DNA of 64,000 nucleotides, taken from Diprion similis. Its lineage: Eukaryota; Arthropoda; Insecta; Hymenoptera; Diprionidae. The number at the start of each line of letters is the position of its first letter. Position 1 is the first letter of the stretch. Both the position numbers and the translations under genes were made by a program. A model generated the notes under the pieces. The model was not told the DNA's origin, made no database searches, and worked only from the letters and a program-made list of their open reading frames with translations. Positions 28,401 through 39,125 of the stretch are shown here, piece after piece. The stretch covers positions 11,933,001 through 11,997,000 of the forward strand of contig NC_060114.1 of assembly GCF_021155765.1 (NCBI RefSeq), given 5' to 3'.

Positions 28401-29697
28401 CAATCATTTGAAATTATAATGCAGATTCATTTGGTAATCGGTAAATCCCAACGGCTTTAAATATTATAAAAAATCAAATATTTAAAAATTCTTCTCTTAA
28501 ATTACGAACGAACAACATACGATGGTTTTCCAATGCCACAATACGTACATCGAACTTTATACTGCATAACGTAAGACAAACCCGATCGCGTCAAGATCAA
28601 GTGGTTTACGATGTGACGTCACAACCGCCGGCGTTGTTGCTTGATGTAAAATACATTTCTATAATCCGTTATAAAAAGGACGCGATGGTTTTTTCTAGCG
28701 GTTTTTACGGTCAGCGAAGGAAATGCGGAAATTTTTTATACTCTATATTGATAAATTAGTATATATATGTGTATTACATTCTCGGGGTATCCTTATAACT
28801 TATATTAATATTATTATTATTTCTGTTGTTCTTGTTGTTGTTATTATTATTAAAACGCGCCGGTGAAAACACTGCTGTACTTTTTTCTTTTTTTTTTTTT
28901 TTCAATATTCTTTCGACAGTTTTTGGGAGAGCGGGACGCGATCGGCGACTTAAAATAGACCGGAAGTTCGCGGGGATCGTTTGCCGGAAGCTCTGGAGTC
29001 GAATATAATCGTCGCCGTCACCCCGAGCGGCGTTCATGAACGAACTATCGGCCCATTCTCACATCCTATTTACTCCTTAACTGTATCCGTACAACATCGT
29101 TTGTTAGATTATATTTTTAATCGACGACGATGAGAAATTCCGCGAGGCTTATCTTTTTTCCATTCTTTGTTTTTTTTTTTTCTCTTTCCTTCCTTTCGTA
29201 TCCTGTGATTGTAGATATAAAATCGAGGAATTCATTTAATATGTATTATTGTTCATAAAATGTATACATACGTATAATCGAAAGGAAACGTGGAAAACAA
29301 AAGAACTACGATAAGAATTAAGATAACGAGGTTCGGGTTAGTGAAAAATATACGTTTGAAAATAAGTTTATTGTACGTAGAAAATGAAAAATTTATTGTA
29401 TTCGTCAAATTCAACTTTTTTTTTTTTTGTTCTTATTTTTTCGCCATATTTGGTGAACTCAACAAATTTTGGAATTAAAATTTTGAAAAAAAATTCTCTC
29501 TGATTTATCTCCGAAGTGTTTCGGATATTTTACTGTGTGATGTTATCATCAAAAATTTAACGAATGATATAGGAATAAGTCATGTTTGGAGAGTCAAGTA
29601 CGTCGGTAATGGTCTTATAACTGCTTTTCCACTTCCGCTACACGTTGAATTTTTTTTTTCTCGGAATCTTATACACGTCGCGTCGTATCTGTACCGA

Positions 29698-29731
<34 letters not shown>

Positions 29732-32700
29732 GTTAGAGGAATAAAAATACGCGACAAGTGTCACGTATAGATCAACGCCATAAATTATTTATCAAGAGAT
29801 TCTTTCTTAGTAAGCAAAGCAGGCAGAAGCGATAATATTGAAGTGACCAGTCTTAAAACGTCGTTCGCTGTTCCCGTTATTTGTAAAAATACAAAAAAAT
29901 AAAAAATAAAAATAAATAATCTTTGAGAAAAGGATTTTCATTTTTATATAAAAATCAAAAATGTGGAAAATATTATTGGTTTTCGATTAGAAAATTTCCA
30001 AGTGATAAATGAAAATACAAAAACTCGAGAAAAGGTTTTTTTTTTTTAATAATCCGTAGTAATCCGTTTCATTTCTTGTATAATTACTTTACCGTTTTCG
30101 GTTTTTGTGGCGTTTCAAATTCTTTCACGGTTATTTTTCTTACAATTTAATCACGCCAATGTTGGGGCGGTTTGCACTTGGAAACTGTGCTGCAGCAAGT
30201 GCGGTGTAGTAATTTATACGACAACTCGTACAAGGCGTTGTTGACCATTCGTCGTCAGCCACATTAATTTAGAATAGCTTCCGTTGGATCGTTATGATTA
30301 AACTCTCGCGAGGCTGCTTAACTCCATCTTAATTAGTCTCGTTCTAATTAAAGTATTATATACGGTACGAAAATAGAAAGAAAGACGTCGCTCGAGTTGA
30401 CGAATTTTAATTTACACGCCCCCGCAGAAGCGGGTTTCATTCTGCTCCCTTTTTCAATCGACGTTTCCAACATGGCGGCTGTGTGAGGCGTTGCTCACTG
30501 CATTCTGCGACTTCTTTTTCTACTAAATTGGAAAAAGCATAAAACTCACCGCTGCAGATAACGAAAGTATAGTTAAAAGATACAAATTCATTTCTAACGC
30601 GTGTTTTTCGTCGTTTCGTTTCGTTTCATTACTTCACACACACACGCTATTATTTCTCTTTTTTTCACTTTCCGTATAATTCGTGGAAATTCATTAAAGC
30701 CGACAATAATTATCATCCTCCGTCAGTTTAAAAAGAAATTCTCAATTCGGCTCGGCTCTCGCGGGTCTCGACTTTATAATCTATTGTACGCGGCTGATTA
30801 TTTTTTATCTACTCTCGCGGGATCAGCTCAACGTAGGCATGTACTTCCGGTTGGCGTCAACGCCTTTGAAACTTACGGTCGTCGAGAAGCACGATTCACT
30901 TATACCTAGTCGCTTAGTTTATCGTCTTCGTCGTTGTTACGATCGTCGCTTATAATTCATACACAACGAATACTGCATGAGTACCTATAATAACGTGGAG
31001 TGACGTCATATGATAGACGAAGTGTGACCATAATGGATTTCGACAATCCAACAAGAGGGATAGAGATTCTAGGCGGAAAATTCAACAGGATAACGTTTTT
31101 TATAATTCATTCTTTGGGCTTCGACGTCGTCAATTTTCCTGCATACGAAATAGGTAGTTGAAGAATTTTTCCTATTAATTAAAGAGCTAAATTCCGTTTC
31201 AACGGCACGAGGTTGAAGTTACTAGCGTCAACGCAACGAAGGCTAAAAATCAAATCATTATTTTTTAGCAACGGGATGATCTCAAGGTTGTCGAGTTTCC
31301 AAAACGTATAACTACGTTTGCATCATTAAATTGTTAAATATATCGAATTTCCTGATACAATTCTGGAATAATTATGAAGTAACGATTTTTCGATTCGTAC
31401 GTGTAAGAAGAGAAAAGGAACTCTGAGAACTCGACGGGATTTGAAGATTACGTACTTTTTTTTCCCTGATCATTGGTAGTTTAGATCCAGATTTTCGACC
31501 AAATTCCACGCTAGCTCCGGCGGCCATCTTGAATTTGAGTTTCAAGTCGGAAAATATCGATCATCGACAAAAACTTGTCATAACCAAATTTGTAGAAAAT
31601 TAAATTTCCTTCAAGCTTAGTTATGACCATTTCTAGTCAAAAGTTGAAAATGGGCAAGTTATTTGACAAAAAAAAAAAAAAAAAAAAACTCCCCCATAAA
31701 TTCAAGATGGCGACCGAAGTTAACGTAAAATCTCGTCGAAATTCTGGATGATTTAGACCTCCGATGACCTTTCCCAACGATTAACTGACGAAAATAGTGG
31801 TATCGAAAAACTTCTATTTCAAACGTACTTGTATACATATACCGACTGGACCTAACCGTGAAAAACGGACAACAGGGGTTATTCCTATCAGCGGGGACGT
31901 AGATGCTGACACACAAACACAGATGTACAGACCCTTGGAATGATTCTGACACATTCAAGGCCACCGTCGACGTTTCTTTCGCACGTCAAGCAAGTGGTAG
32001 CAGCCTTGAAGGTGTCGGAATCAATCCAAGGGTCTGTACATGGCGGAGGATACGCGACGAGATTCACGTCGTATTTTATCGTGATACGATACACTTCGTG
32101 CACGAGTATCAACGAATATGTTGCTTGCGTTCGTACGCGTGTTGCAAGGTATACGAGGGAGGGTCAGAGACGACGCGGCGAGACGTAGATACGAACAGAG
32201 AGAACAAGACGAAAAAAATTGTCAAAAGAAGCGGGAGTAGCTAAAGTGACGTCTCAACGAGCCGGATCCATCTTTATGTGTATATGTAATCCGCACAATA
32301 TTCGGCCCACACAGAGAACGAAGGCCCGAAGTATCGGTGGTTTATCATGACAATATATGAACCAAAGCCTCCAATTTTATTATATAATTATAATAATTCA
32401 TCTTTGACTGCGTTCCGATATTAGCTTCCAGTGCTGTCAGCAACGTTTCATCTCATTTGCGCCGTCAACTTCGTGGATAGTCTTGCCTCTGTCCTAGGGA
32501 TTTCTTAGAGCCTCAAACTAAATTCGGAACGCACTCTTTAAAACCTAACGACAGTTAAAACAACTGTGTATGTGAAAATTTTTATTGTTAGCGATTGCTC
32601 TACGTGGTGCCTTTGGAAATGAATCAGTTTAAAGCTTGACTTTTCTTCTTCTCTGCATATAAAAAATTCAATGTCCCTTTGACTGCCTGCTGATTTTGTG

Positions 32701-34894
32701 ATATTTTTCACATGTGGATAGCCGCAATATCTGGCCAGAATTTATACGTATGCGAACGCTGAGTTAACTCTTACAGATATAGGGAAAACTTTTTTTCAAG
32801 AGTTTTCAAGGTCTCGTCAAGAATAGTTTTGCCACAAAAACGATTCGAAAATATCAACCAGCGATATAAGCGAAACTAAAAAACTAACAGGAGTGATTGA
32901 AATCAGATGAATGTAAATTGTTGAATTGATTATAAAATATTAAAAATTAAATAAACACAGAGTGCATTAGCACTTGAACTAACGGAATGTAACCACAAAG
33001 TAAGAAGAAAAAGAAGAAGAAATTCACGCCGAGGTCGACCGATCAGCGAGCCATTCATGGATGAGCTCGAGCCGCCTCGCAATCAACCGTCATCGCACGG
33101 ATCTGAAATACAAATACCTGTACAGGTATACGTAGTCGAAGCCGGCGTATCCAATACGCAATTTTAATAGTGCCGCAGCGTAATTCTTTTTCACGTTAGT
33201 TTTTAACCTCCATTTTTCTTTTTACCGTTCCTTTTTCATCGTCGCCAAGCGGTTTCGTTGCGTATGTAGGTATATATATTTGATTTATCATGATTTGGTT
33301 TGGATTTCTTAGTGTTTTGCGGTTGCTTCTCACGTATCTAGTATTTGTATGTCTTTGTTGTATATTCTATAAAAGGTGATAAACAATTTCTAAATACAAA
33401 TGGATGACGAAATAACGCTCTTAGATTATGTCGAGAATCTTAAAATTAAACGAATCAAGAAATGCCATGTCGTTCGCGATTATCGAGATGAATTTTTGCT
33501 GCAACATACATACGACGACAACGATTATTATCAGTGATGTGTGCTTTTTGAGATTGATGAAAAGAAAAATTGTACAGCATGTATATCTCCCTAAAGTTGG
33601 TGATTTGTGTAATTTATTAGGATGACGTTAGTGACGTTTCCTTCGACTGCAACGATTCCTGTTCAAGAAAAATCGTTACTTCGCACCTTTAGGAGTGTTT
33701 CAAATTCAGTAACCAAATTATAAATAAAATATACTCATATTTTGGAAAATCAAATCCTTGAAAGTTTTTCTAAAATTGCGCAATAATGATTTTTCGTTAC
33801 GTTAACGTTCCCAACTTCAGTCTCATCATAATTTTCCCTCTGAACGGTTTGTGATTGTCCGTTCCTTCGTCGTGACACCGGCCTCGGAAAAACTCGGTGA
33901 GAATGCTACTAACGACGAGATATATGCTTGAGGGTGTTATAAGATTATTTGTTCTCTGGAAAGAAGACGAAACATCACTTTAACCGGCATCCAAGTTTAC
34001 CGATCTTTTCAAAAAATTCGATAAGATTTTGACGAATCGGCTGGCCCTACAGAAAACTTCTATAATAAATCCATAGAATCCATAAAAATTCGTTCCAAAT
34101 TCCCATGAATATTTCGGATCCCTGTACGATCCCATCGGAGATTGGAACAAACCAGATGGATTCCATGGGACACTTTCACTAGGATAGCGCTTGCTCTCGA
34201 GACCAATTGACGTAGAACTTTTTGATATCGCCATAATTGTCTTCCAAACAGTATCGACGATATTATTTCCTAAAAGCAGTGAAAACCCTAAGGAAGAAGA
34301 AAAGCAATGATTGTGTGCTGTAAATGAGTAAAGTGATAAAGTCGCGTCATACTTGTTGCCGAATCGTTCCTTCCAAAATTCAGCGGCGTCGGATTTAGTG
34401 ATGCGAAATTGATCGCCGGCGAAGACCCCGTTAGGAAAGATGGCCTTAAGCTCGGATAGCATGTGGCTAAAAACGAGGCTAAGCTTGGTGAGGTTGCGAC
34501 GATAGTGCGATGTCTCATCGAACATCTTCTCCTTGCCCTCCTTGAAAAGTTTAATAGCCTGCTTGCACTTCCTCATCAGATTGTTAATGAATACGGAGAA
34601 GTGTTCGTTGTTGTGAAGCACCTGCATCTTGTCCTCGTACTTGCTGTATATAAGCCTGAGCCGCTGGTAGGTGTCCGGCAGAATGTCGAGAATGAAAGGC
34701 GGCGAGTTTTTCAAATTCATACGCTGATGCTGGCAGAGCTTGACCACCTTGTCCATCAGCTTCCACGTCTTGTCGAGCATTCGCTTGTCCGTCGATAACT
34801 TGGGCGGCGTCATCGCGTCCGTAAAACGGCCCTGCAGCTTCTGGAATATCGAGCTTATATGGACCGCTCGACTCCGGCTACCCTGACCCGACAT
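5162..34894 (-). CDS. Cbl: E3 ubiquitin-protein ligase Cbl, seven coding exons
   Basis: Cbl binds phosphorylated receptor tyrosine kinases and ubiquitinates them, sending them to endocytosis and degradation. Coding exons in order are 34353-34894, 11401-11547, 11003-11275, 10693-10912, 10345-10509, 5847-6111 and 5162-5676 (2127 bases, 708 residues). The tyrosine-kinase-binding module has a four-helix bundle (about residues 35-165), an EF-hand-like part and an SH2-like part that keeps [16 protein letters not shown]. The linker keeps both tyrosines in [18 protein letters not shown], and the RING (about 366-406) has all its Cys and His ligands, split between two exons. Next come an acidic patch and SH3-type proline motifs including PPLPPR. 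A C-terminal UBA domain (about 664-708) ends the protein. The Met at 34894 is preferred because the sequence after it resembles insect Cbl starts; an upstream in-frame Met lies at 34999. Intron 1 is about 22.8 kb. Confidence 0.95.
6112..10344 (-). other. Cbl intron between the RING-tail exon and the proline-rich exon
   Basis: This 4.2 kb intron has donor GTATCC at its upstream end and acceptor GTTTTAG at 6112-6118. It is AT-rich, with poly-A/T runs, AAT microsatellites and a (GT)n run at about 10245-10262. Reading through the donor adds three codons and then TAG at 10333-10335, which would give a short Cbl isoform. I see no nested gene. Confidence 0.7.
10245..10262. repeat. (GT)n microsatellite in a Cbl intron
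   Basis: About nine GT dinucleotides follow a poly-T run, seen directly in the sequence. Confidence 0.85.
12990..13131 (+). promoter_or_regulatory. Probable promoter and non-coding first exon of the glutathione peroxidase gene
   Basis: A CpG-containing stretch from about 12.88 kb leads to a strong splice donor, GTGAGT, at 13132. The matching acceptor TTTTTCAG ends at 14165, sixteen bases before the peroxidase start codon. The inferred 5' UTR exon therefore ends at 13131, with a roughly 1 kb leader intron. The transcription start itself cannot be read from the sequence. Confidence 0.45.
14182..15685 (+). CDS. Phospholipid-hydroperoxide-type glutathione peroxidase, Cys form, nested in Cbl
   Basis: This GPx4-like peroxidase reduces lipid and other hydroperoxides; insect Cys-type members generally use thioredoxin as electron donor. 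Coding exons are 14182-14270, 14405-14511, 15232-15323 and 15470-15685 (504 bases, 167 residues). The peroxidatic residue is Cys45 in NVASKCGLT, encoded by TGC, so no selenocysteine is used. Gln80 in FNGQEPGG and Trp133-Asn134 in KWNFTKF complete the catalytic set. Cys89 in DEICSF sits where the resolving Cys of insect homologues lies. The monomeric length without the oligomerisation loop fits the GPx4 group. The start has no signal or mitochondrial presequence in this model; an alternative first exon could add one. The gene lies wholly within Cbl intron 1, on the opposite strand. Confidence 0.95.
16651..16681. repeat. GAGAG purine microsatellite
   Basis: Tandem AGGAG-type purine run, seen directly. 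A complementary CTCTC-type pyrimidine run lies about 350 bases away at 17001-17043. Confidence 0.85.
17001..17043. repeat. CTCTC/CTCGC pyrimidine microsatellite
   Basis: A pyrimidine-rich tandem run that drifts from CTCTC to CTCGC units. It is roughly complementary to the purine run at 16651-16681. Confidence 0.8.
17458..17765. mobile_element. Relative of the TTAACCCTTTG element
   Basis: It begins TTAACCCTTTGAG and contains AAGATGACGGATCCAATACG and ATTACGAATCTGAAATTA, diverged matches to the element at 42034-42280. The right end is not clear; a GGGTTAA at about 18052-18058 is a candidate but unconvincing. The short open frame inside is probably chance. Confidence 0.4.
18883..19253. mobile_element. 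Foldback MITE bounded by TTAA
   Basis: Two imperfect inverted arms of roughly 165-170 bases begin TTAAGGGGG and end CCCCCTTAA. They share internal blocks such as the AAATTTATATTACGGTA stretch and a CAATCTCCTGC-type stretch. TTAA at both ends is the target site typical of piggyBac-type elements, but the G-run ends are not classical and no transposase is present. The element is non-autonomous. Confidence 0.75.
19320..19558. repeat. Two imperfect tandem units of about 110 bases
   Basis: Both units read as a G-rich start, then a CATTCCTGAACTT-like block, a GGGATGAAAAATGAGGGTTG-like block and a GTGAAATTT end. They lie directly after the TTAA foldback element. No coding potential was seen. Confidence 0.5.
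20295..20322. repeat. (AAGC)n microsatellite
   Basis: Seven or so imperfect GCAA units, seen directly. A TTTA run follows at about 20522-20547. Confidence 0.8.
21880..22118. mobile_element. Truncated MITE copy with a CAGGGTGGCCA end
   Basis: The left end CAGGGTGGCCAC is followed by poly-A and by blocks shared with the copy at 22809-23161, for example the AAATCGTTCAGCTTA block and the later CTCTATAT and AAAATTCA blocks. The right terminal repeat seen in the other copy is missing. A CAGGG start resembles hAT-type ends, but the superfamily is not established. Confidence 0.6.
22285..22312. repeat. (TGTA)n microsatellite
   Basis: Seven GTAT units, followed by a short inverted ACATACATG, seen directly. 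Confidence 0.85.
22809..23161. mobile_element. MITE copy with GGGTGGCCA terminal inverted repeats
   Basis: It begins GGGGTGGCCA and ends TGGCCACCCTGG, giving short inverted ends about 350 bases apart. The interior is homologous to the truncated copy at 21880-22118. There is no open frame of note, so it is non-autonomous. Confidence 0.65.
24229..24919. mobile_element. Large foldback element with GCATTCCAC ends
   Basis: The arms, each about 300 bases, are imperfect inverted copies. The left end GCATTCCACCA matches the right end GTGGAATGC. Inner pairs include GTTTGATTTTTACT on the left with AGTAAAAATCAAAC on the right, and an ACATCCTTCAT-like block on both sides. There is no transposase. A GGCATGGAATGCCC sequence at about 26394-26407 may be a fragment of the same family. 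Confidence 0.65.
25138..25166. repeat. CAG/CAA microsatellite
   Basis: Imperfect run of CAG with CAA interruptions, in intronic sequence and not in a recognised coding frame. Confidence 0.85.
25396..25423. repeat. (GA)n microsatellite
   Basis: About fourteen GA dinucleotides, seen directly. A shorter GA run lies at 43203-43222. Confidence 0.9.
25605..26057. mobile_element. MITE with TATACCGGGTGTTCCAGAC inverted ends
   Basis: The first 19 bases reappear inverted at the right end, followed on both sides by a less exact CCACCCC-type block. TA at each end suggests a TA target site. The terminal ACCGGGTGT matches the element at 43387-43852, but the interior differs. No transposase is encoded. 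Confidence 0.7.
27797..27864. repeat. AT dinucleotide tracts
   Basis: Two (TA)n runs at about 27797-27810 and 27840-27864, abutting the foldback element at 27879. Confidence 0.85.
27879..28139. mobile_element. Near-perfect palindromic element, arms about 100 bases
   Basis: The ends are CTAACGAC and GTCGTTAG. The arms share long identical blocks such as GCGCTGCAATTCGAGAGCAG and GGGCGACCAACCG. Arm divergence is low compared with the other foldbacks here, so this copy is probably young. The open frame that crosses it is a by-product of the palindrome. Confidence 0.75.
31470..31765. mobile_element. Degenerate foldback repeat around GCCATCTTGAATTT
   Basis: GCCATCTTGAATTT at about 31523 returns inverted as AAATTCAAGATGGC at about 31698. 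Flanking blocks (GATCATTGGTAGTTTAGAT against its diverged complement) extend the arms to about 100 bases. The centre is AT-rich with a poly-A run. Confidence 0.55.
31923..32043. repeat. Short inverted repeat (about 120 bases)
   Basis: TGTACAGACCCTTGGA on the left returns as TCCAAGGGTCTGTACA on the right, with a further block ATTCCGACAC-like inside. It can fold into a single hairpin. The family is unknown. Confidence 0.65.
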
Positions 34895-37800
34895 CTTAAC
34901 GCTTAACGTCCGTACCGCCTCCGTCCCTCCGACGACTAGAATTCGACTCGCCACCGACGCGACGGCGGCCGAAAACCCGAACGATGCTGAAGCACTCACT
35001 CCGCCTCGTTCTCTCGTTTTGCTTTTCCCCAGTTACGCGCTCTTCTTCTCTATTGTCTCTCTAGATCAGATCCTGCTGCCGAACATTTTTTATTCACTCG
35101 TGTCCGTTCACCGGGCAGCAGCGACCACCAGTCAAGGCGGCGGATCGAAATACCGAGAAAAGGCGGATGAATACTGGGAGAGAGAATATATCTCACACGA
35201 TATTATATTATATTATTTATCCCCTCGGCACCCTTACGTCACGCAACCACTGTCGTAGTACTTCTCGCACATTTTCCCCCCCTCCGTATCGAATATGACC
35301 TTTTGTAACCTCACGAAATACTCTTTATTGTTTTTTTTTCTTTTTTTTTTTTTTCTCTCTCTTTTAATGATTTATCGATTTTTCATTACTAGATGCAAAC
35401 CGCTTTGCCTTTTAACGATACCTTTTTGTTTTTTCTTCGACTATACGTCATACGATGTGTATCTATTTTTCTGTGTATTGTTTCCGTTCTTTTTATTTCT
35501 CTTTCTCTCTCTCTCTTTCTTTCACACACTCACTCACTCTCCGTCTCCTACTCTTTTCGCTTTGGTAGTTTTTCTCGCGCTTACTTCTAGACACTGGCAG
35601 AATTAACCAGCGGCAATGATAACCAAGACCGCGCACTTTTGTTTAATCCTATCACCGAAACTCGTAAATATTTTTCATACGAGGATGAACGAACCGTCGT
35701 CTTACGTGAAACCGAGGTGAGTTTTAACGCGCGAGAAGACGGCAACGAACTCGCGACGCTAGACAGCATTCTATCGTTGTTTGATACCGTCGTATACCCT
35801 TTGGAAAACTGGTCACTGCCTCCTCCTCTTTCACTCACTGGGCTTCAGAGCTCTGCCCAGGAATAACGGTGCCATGATTCTCCCTAAGAGAGGGGAAACT
35901 TTGCTCGGAAAATTTTATTACCCGGATGACATTAACGTACCCAGCGCCACCAGCGGCTGGTCTGGAAAGTGGAATGAATCAGCCGTTCGTTGTCGGTTAC
36001 CAACTGCCCGCGTAGTTTGAAATTCAGACATTCAGGCGCGAACAGTAAGTCTTAAAATGTTCGATAATAAACTGATTTTTTCGTGGAAAGAAACGGATTA
36101 TTCAAAATTAACAGAAATGATAAATAGATTTTTAATAAAAAATACAAATCATAGAGAATATTTCTTAGGGAAGTAGGTATCACAGTGTGAACGTAAATTT
36201 TAGTCATGATTTCCTGAATTATGTATGCCACTTGAGCGGAAAGTAAAAACAAGAGTGGAAAAATTATCTGAATATATATGTTTGATAAAATGTAAGGAAA
36301 AAATGCATACTTTATTTCGCTGAAAGTAGGTCTGTGAAAAGTAATCAGTGATAGGTAATTGGAGTTTGAGAGAGTAAAATTCATTCCCCTTATACTATAC
36401 TATCGTTTATTTTCGATCAACATTAATTTGTACATAACAGCTAAATCCACATTACACATCGCGTTGATCTGTTCTTTATCCTTATTCGTATGTATATCTA
36501 TATGTATATAAATTTAACAATCACGCGTGAACACGTGTGTTTGACATGTGATACGCTGTTGTCATGTTACAGATAATTCTGACTAGCTCCGGAGAACGTT
36601 CGTTAAGTAAGCCATTCCGTATTATTGTAAGAATCAGACACTAAAATAGAATATCATTGCTAAAAGAGTTCGGTAATTTAGTACTTATTAAAACTCATTG
36701 TCAGCTAGGTATGACTGTACTTCGAACAGGGTAAAGGAAAATTAAAAAATAAAGAGGGCCAAAAAAAATAAACAAATGTCATGCATATCAATATTTATCA
36801 GCTAGGTTAAGTTATTTTTAAACACTGGAAATTCACACCAGGAAAGGAAATGTTAGAATGATGATTATAATAGTAATAATATAATAACAACAGTAAGAAT
36901 AACTAGTCGGATATTTTTGCTATAATTTTTATAATCAACCGCAGCGCTTCGAGAATACGCCTTTTCTTTTTGTCGATTCCAACACACATACTCACAACAG
37001 AAATTGAGTTTGGTGTTATGGGCTATAAAATTTAATTCCTAGCTTTTGAAGACTTGCCATTGTTCCAAAAAGTAAAAGGCAACCGAAATTTCGATTGCGA
37101 AGGTGCTAGCGAACGGAATGAACCTTGATTCTTTCTAAACTTACGTAACTACTAATAGAACACGGGAACTGAATTTCGGTGGTGTTCCAATCATGTCGGC
37201 CATGGACCGGCACCGCCGCCTCGTAATTACTATTACAATTTTTGATTAACTGGGTACTATGAATTGTATAATGTATATACAGGCTACCCGCCACCTTTAA
37301 ATTTTTCTGAAATCCAACCGCTACGCGTTGCAGCCGCAATTGGTTCGATGTCACCGATTTTCCAAATATGTACTCAACTGAAGGAGGATGAAGCTCGTCA
37401 TCAGGAACCAACTCGCTGGTATCGATGCCAGCATCTTGTACCGCTCGTCTAGAACAAAACGTGTAGAGGTTACAAACTTATCCATATAAGATGCAAAATT
37501 TACAGCAAGACTCATTAACGTTTTCTATTCGTAAAATTGTGCTTAAATATAAAACAATCAAGCGGTCTTTTCGGTATTTCTTAAGCGTTACCAGCTCCGT
37601 CAGCAAAGTGACGAACGCGATAGAAAATTTTGAAGTGGAAGTCATCATGGCGGCCATAATGCATGCTACGCGAGCCACTTCGAGACTTCACCATATAACT
37701 TCAGTCAGCCAGTAATTGGAACTTGATAAGTGTAGCGATAAGCCAATTTCTTAGTACTTGCACAATCGAAAAGCGTTTTCTCTTTTCACTTTCAAACAGT

Positions 37801-38715
37801 AAGACTATGCAAATCGTAAACACAGCATTATCACTTATATCCTTCCGACGCCATGTTTGTGTGTAGGTGTGAAGTTTACTCTGGAGAGCAATGATAATAG
37901 ACAAGCAAAATAATCGGTAAAAATCGATAAAAGCGAGATGAAAAATTGAAATTTGAACCATTTCTATCCTCTATGATACAGTTTGTCCATTCACTTCAAG
38001 CGCACCCTACGTCACAGCGCAGCGACGTCATATCAAAAATAAAATCACACCCAAGAACATTGAGTTTGCTGTATATTTGAGTGTACCTGGAATCGAGCCT
38101 CATGTATTCAGCGTAATATTGAGAACATGAAATTACCCATGAGCCCCTGTGACTGGCGCGACTGAATCAAATAGACAAACTGTACGCTAAAACTTCCAAC
38201 AAATGCCAAAAATTTAAGTAAAGCAGAAATTTTTTGAAGAACCATGCAGCATGAAAGGCGAGTCGTATCAGTGTTTCTACACTAACCTTATAATATTGGC
38301 TTAAAATTAAACGTATCCTTACATGTAACATACTTATATAGTTAACAAATGTTTGATTTTTATTATCAATCACAGCACAATAGTTGTTTTCTACCTTAAA
38401 CTACAATATCACATTAGCTACGATCTACTTCGACTCAGCGTAACAGGAGAATCGTAACTTTACTATACACACAAATAACTACTATAGAAGTTGAACGATC
38501 GTCATGAAAGGTTCTATACATATAACAATGAACAATGAACAATCAACGATAACGTCAACGGTTAACGAACGTTGACTGAGATGACTATTACATATCCGTT
38601 TTACCTTTCACGGCTTACTTGGACCAGGACACACGGTTGGACACAGTGCATGTGCTACATATTTTTCTAAATTTATTTTATTTTACAGGACGTTCAGGGA
38701 TAAAGATTGCGGAGG
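34895..38715. promoter_or_regulatory. Cbl 5' UTR and promoter region, then non-coding spacer
   Basis: Just above the Cbl start the DNA is CpG-rich to about 35.25 kb, which fits a promoter and 5' UTR on the minus strand. From 35.3 to 35.6 kb it is pyrimidine-rich. At about 36045 a GTAAGT donor on the plus strand could end a leader exon of the 65-residue gene, but this is unproven. At 37351-37664 a possible two-exon minus-strand microprotein is treated as a finding. Otherwise I see nothing in this stretch. Confidence 0.5.
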
Positions 38716-39125
38716 ATGACAGGAGCTGGTAGAACGAATCAACGTTTACGGGACAGCATGGAAAAGAACGAGGTTTCAGCAAAGCGTTGGAAGAAAAAGG
38801 TAATTTGACGAAATGAAATTAAGTAGAAGAAAGACATCGTGCGTAAAACAGTTATAAGTACACGAAGAGATCAAATTATTGGTATAAATTATAATCTATA
38901 ACTTATACGGTAGTTGTGCAAATAATGGCGTGACATTTTGATATCGATATAGCGTTCTGTACTCCATATCATCGCATATCTTGTCATAATATTATTTTAC
39001 ATTTCGTGCAGTATCCGTGCCTTCAGAAGTTCATCCGATGCATGTCAAACTTGTCGCGAGAATTGGACGAGCTTAATTCGTACAAATTTATTTACAAAAC
39101 TCAGACGGGGAAAATAAAGGAATGA
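38716..39125 (+). CDS. Small two-exon gene, 65-residue basic protein, unknown family
   Basis: I do not recognise this protein. Exon 38716-38799 (28 codons) ends at an AAG-GTAATT donor, and exon 39012-39125 follows the acceptor TTTCGTGCAG. The joined frame is 65 residues and ends in TGA. The first coding exon has its own acceptor TTTTACAG before 38689, and an in-frame TAA lies between that acceptor and the ATG, which fixes the start and implies a spliced leader. The protein is Lys/Arg-rich (for example SAKRWKKK), with two cysteines in PCLQKFIRCM and a probable helical C-terminal half. It has no signal peptide or membrane segment. The stop is 92 bases from the convergent glycerol-kinase-like stop. 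Three splice signals in register and the compact placement argue that it is real; no homology supports it yet. Confidence 0.5.

Larger units (their letters stand above)
11548..34352 (-). other. Giant first coding intron of Cbl (about 22.8 kb)
   Basis: The donor is GTATGA, just below 34353, and the acceptor lies at 11548-11549. The intron separates the four-helix bundle from the EF-hand-like part of Cbl. It contains the plus-strand glutathione peroxidase gene and a concentration of inverted-repeat elements (18883-19253, 24229-24919, 25605-26057, 27879-28139, 31470-31765, 31923-32043). It also holds a related pair with GGGTGGCCA ends and many microsatellites. Apart from the peroxidase I find no further coding gene. 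The open frames of 60-130 codons scattered here match no family I know and mostly sit in simple or repeated DNA. Confidence 0.8.

Noticed and set aside
31903..32244. 113-codon open frame on the plus strand
   Set aside because: It runs through the hairpin repeat at 31923-32043, and the overlapping frames on both strands share the repeated words.
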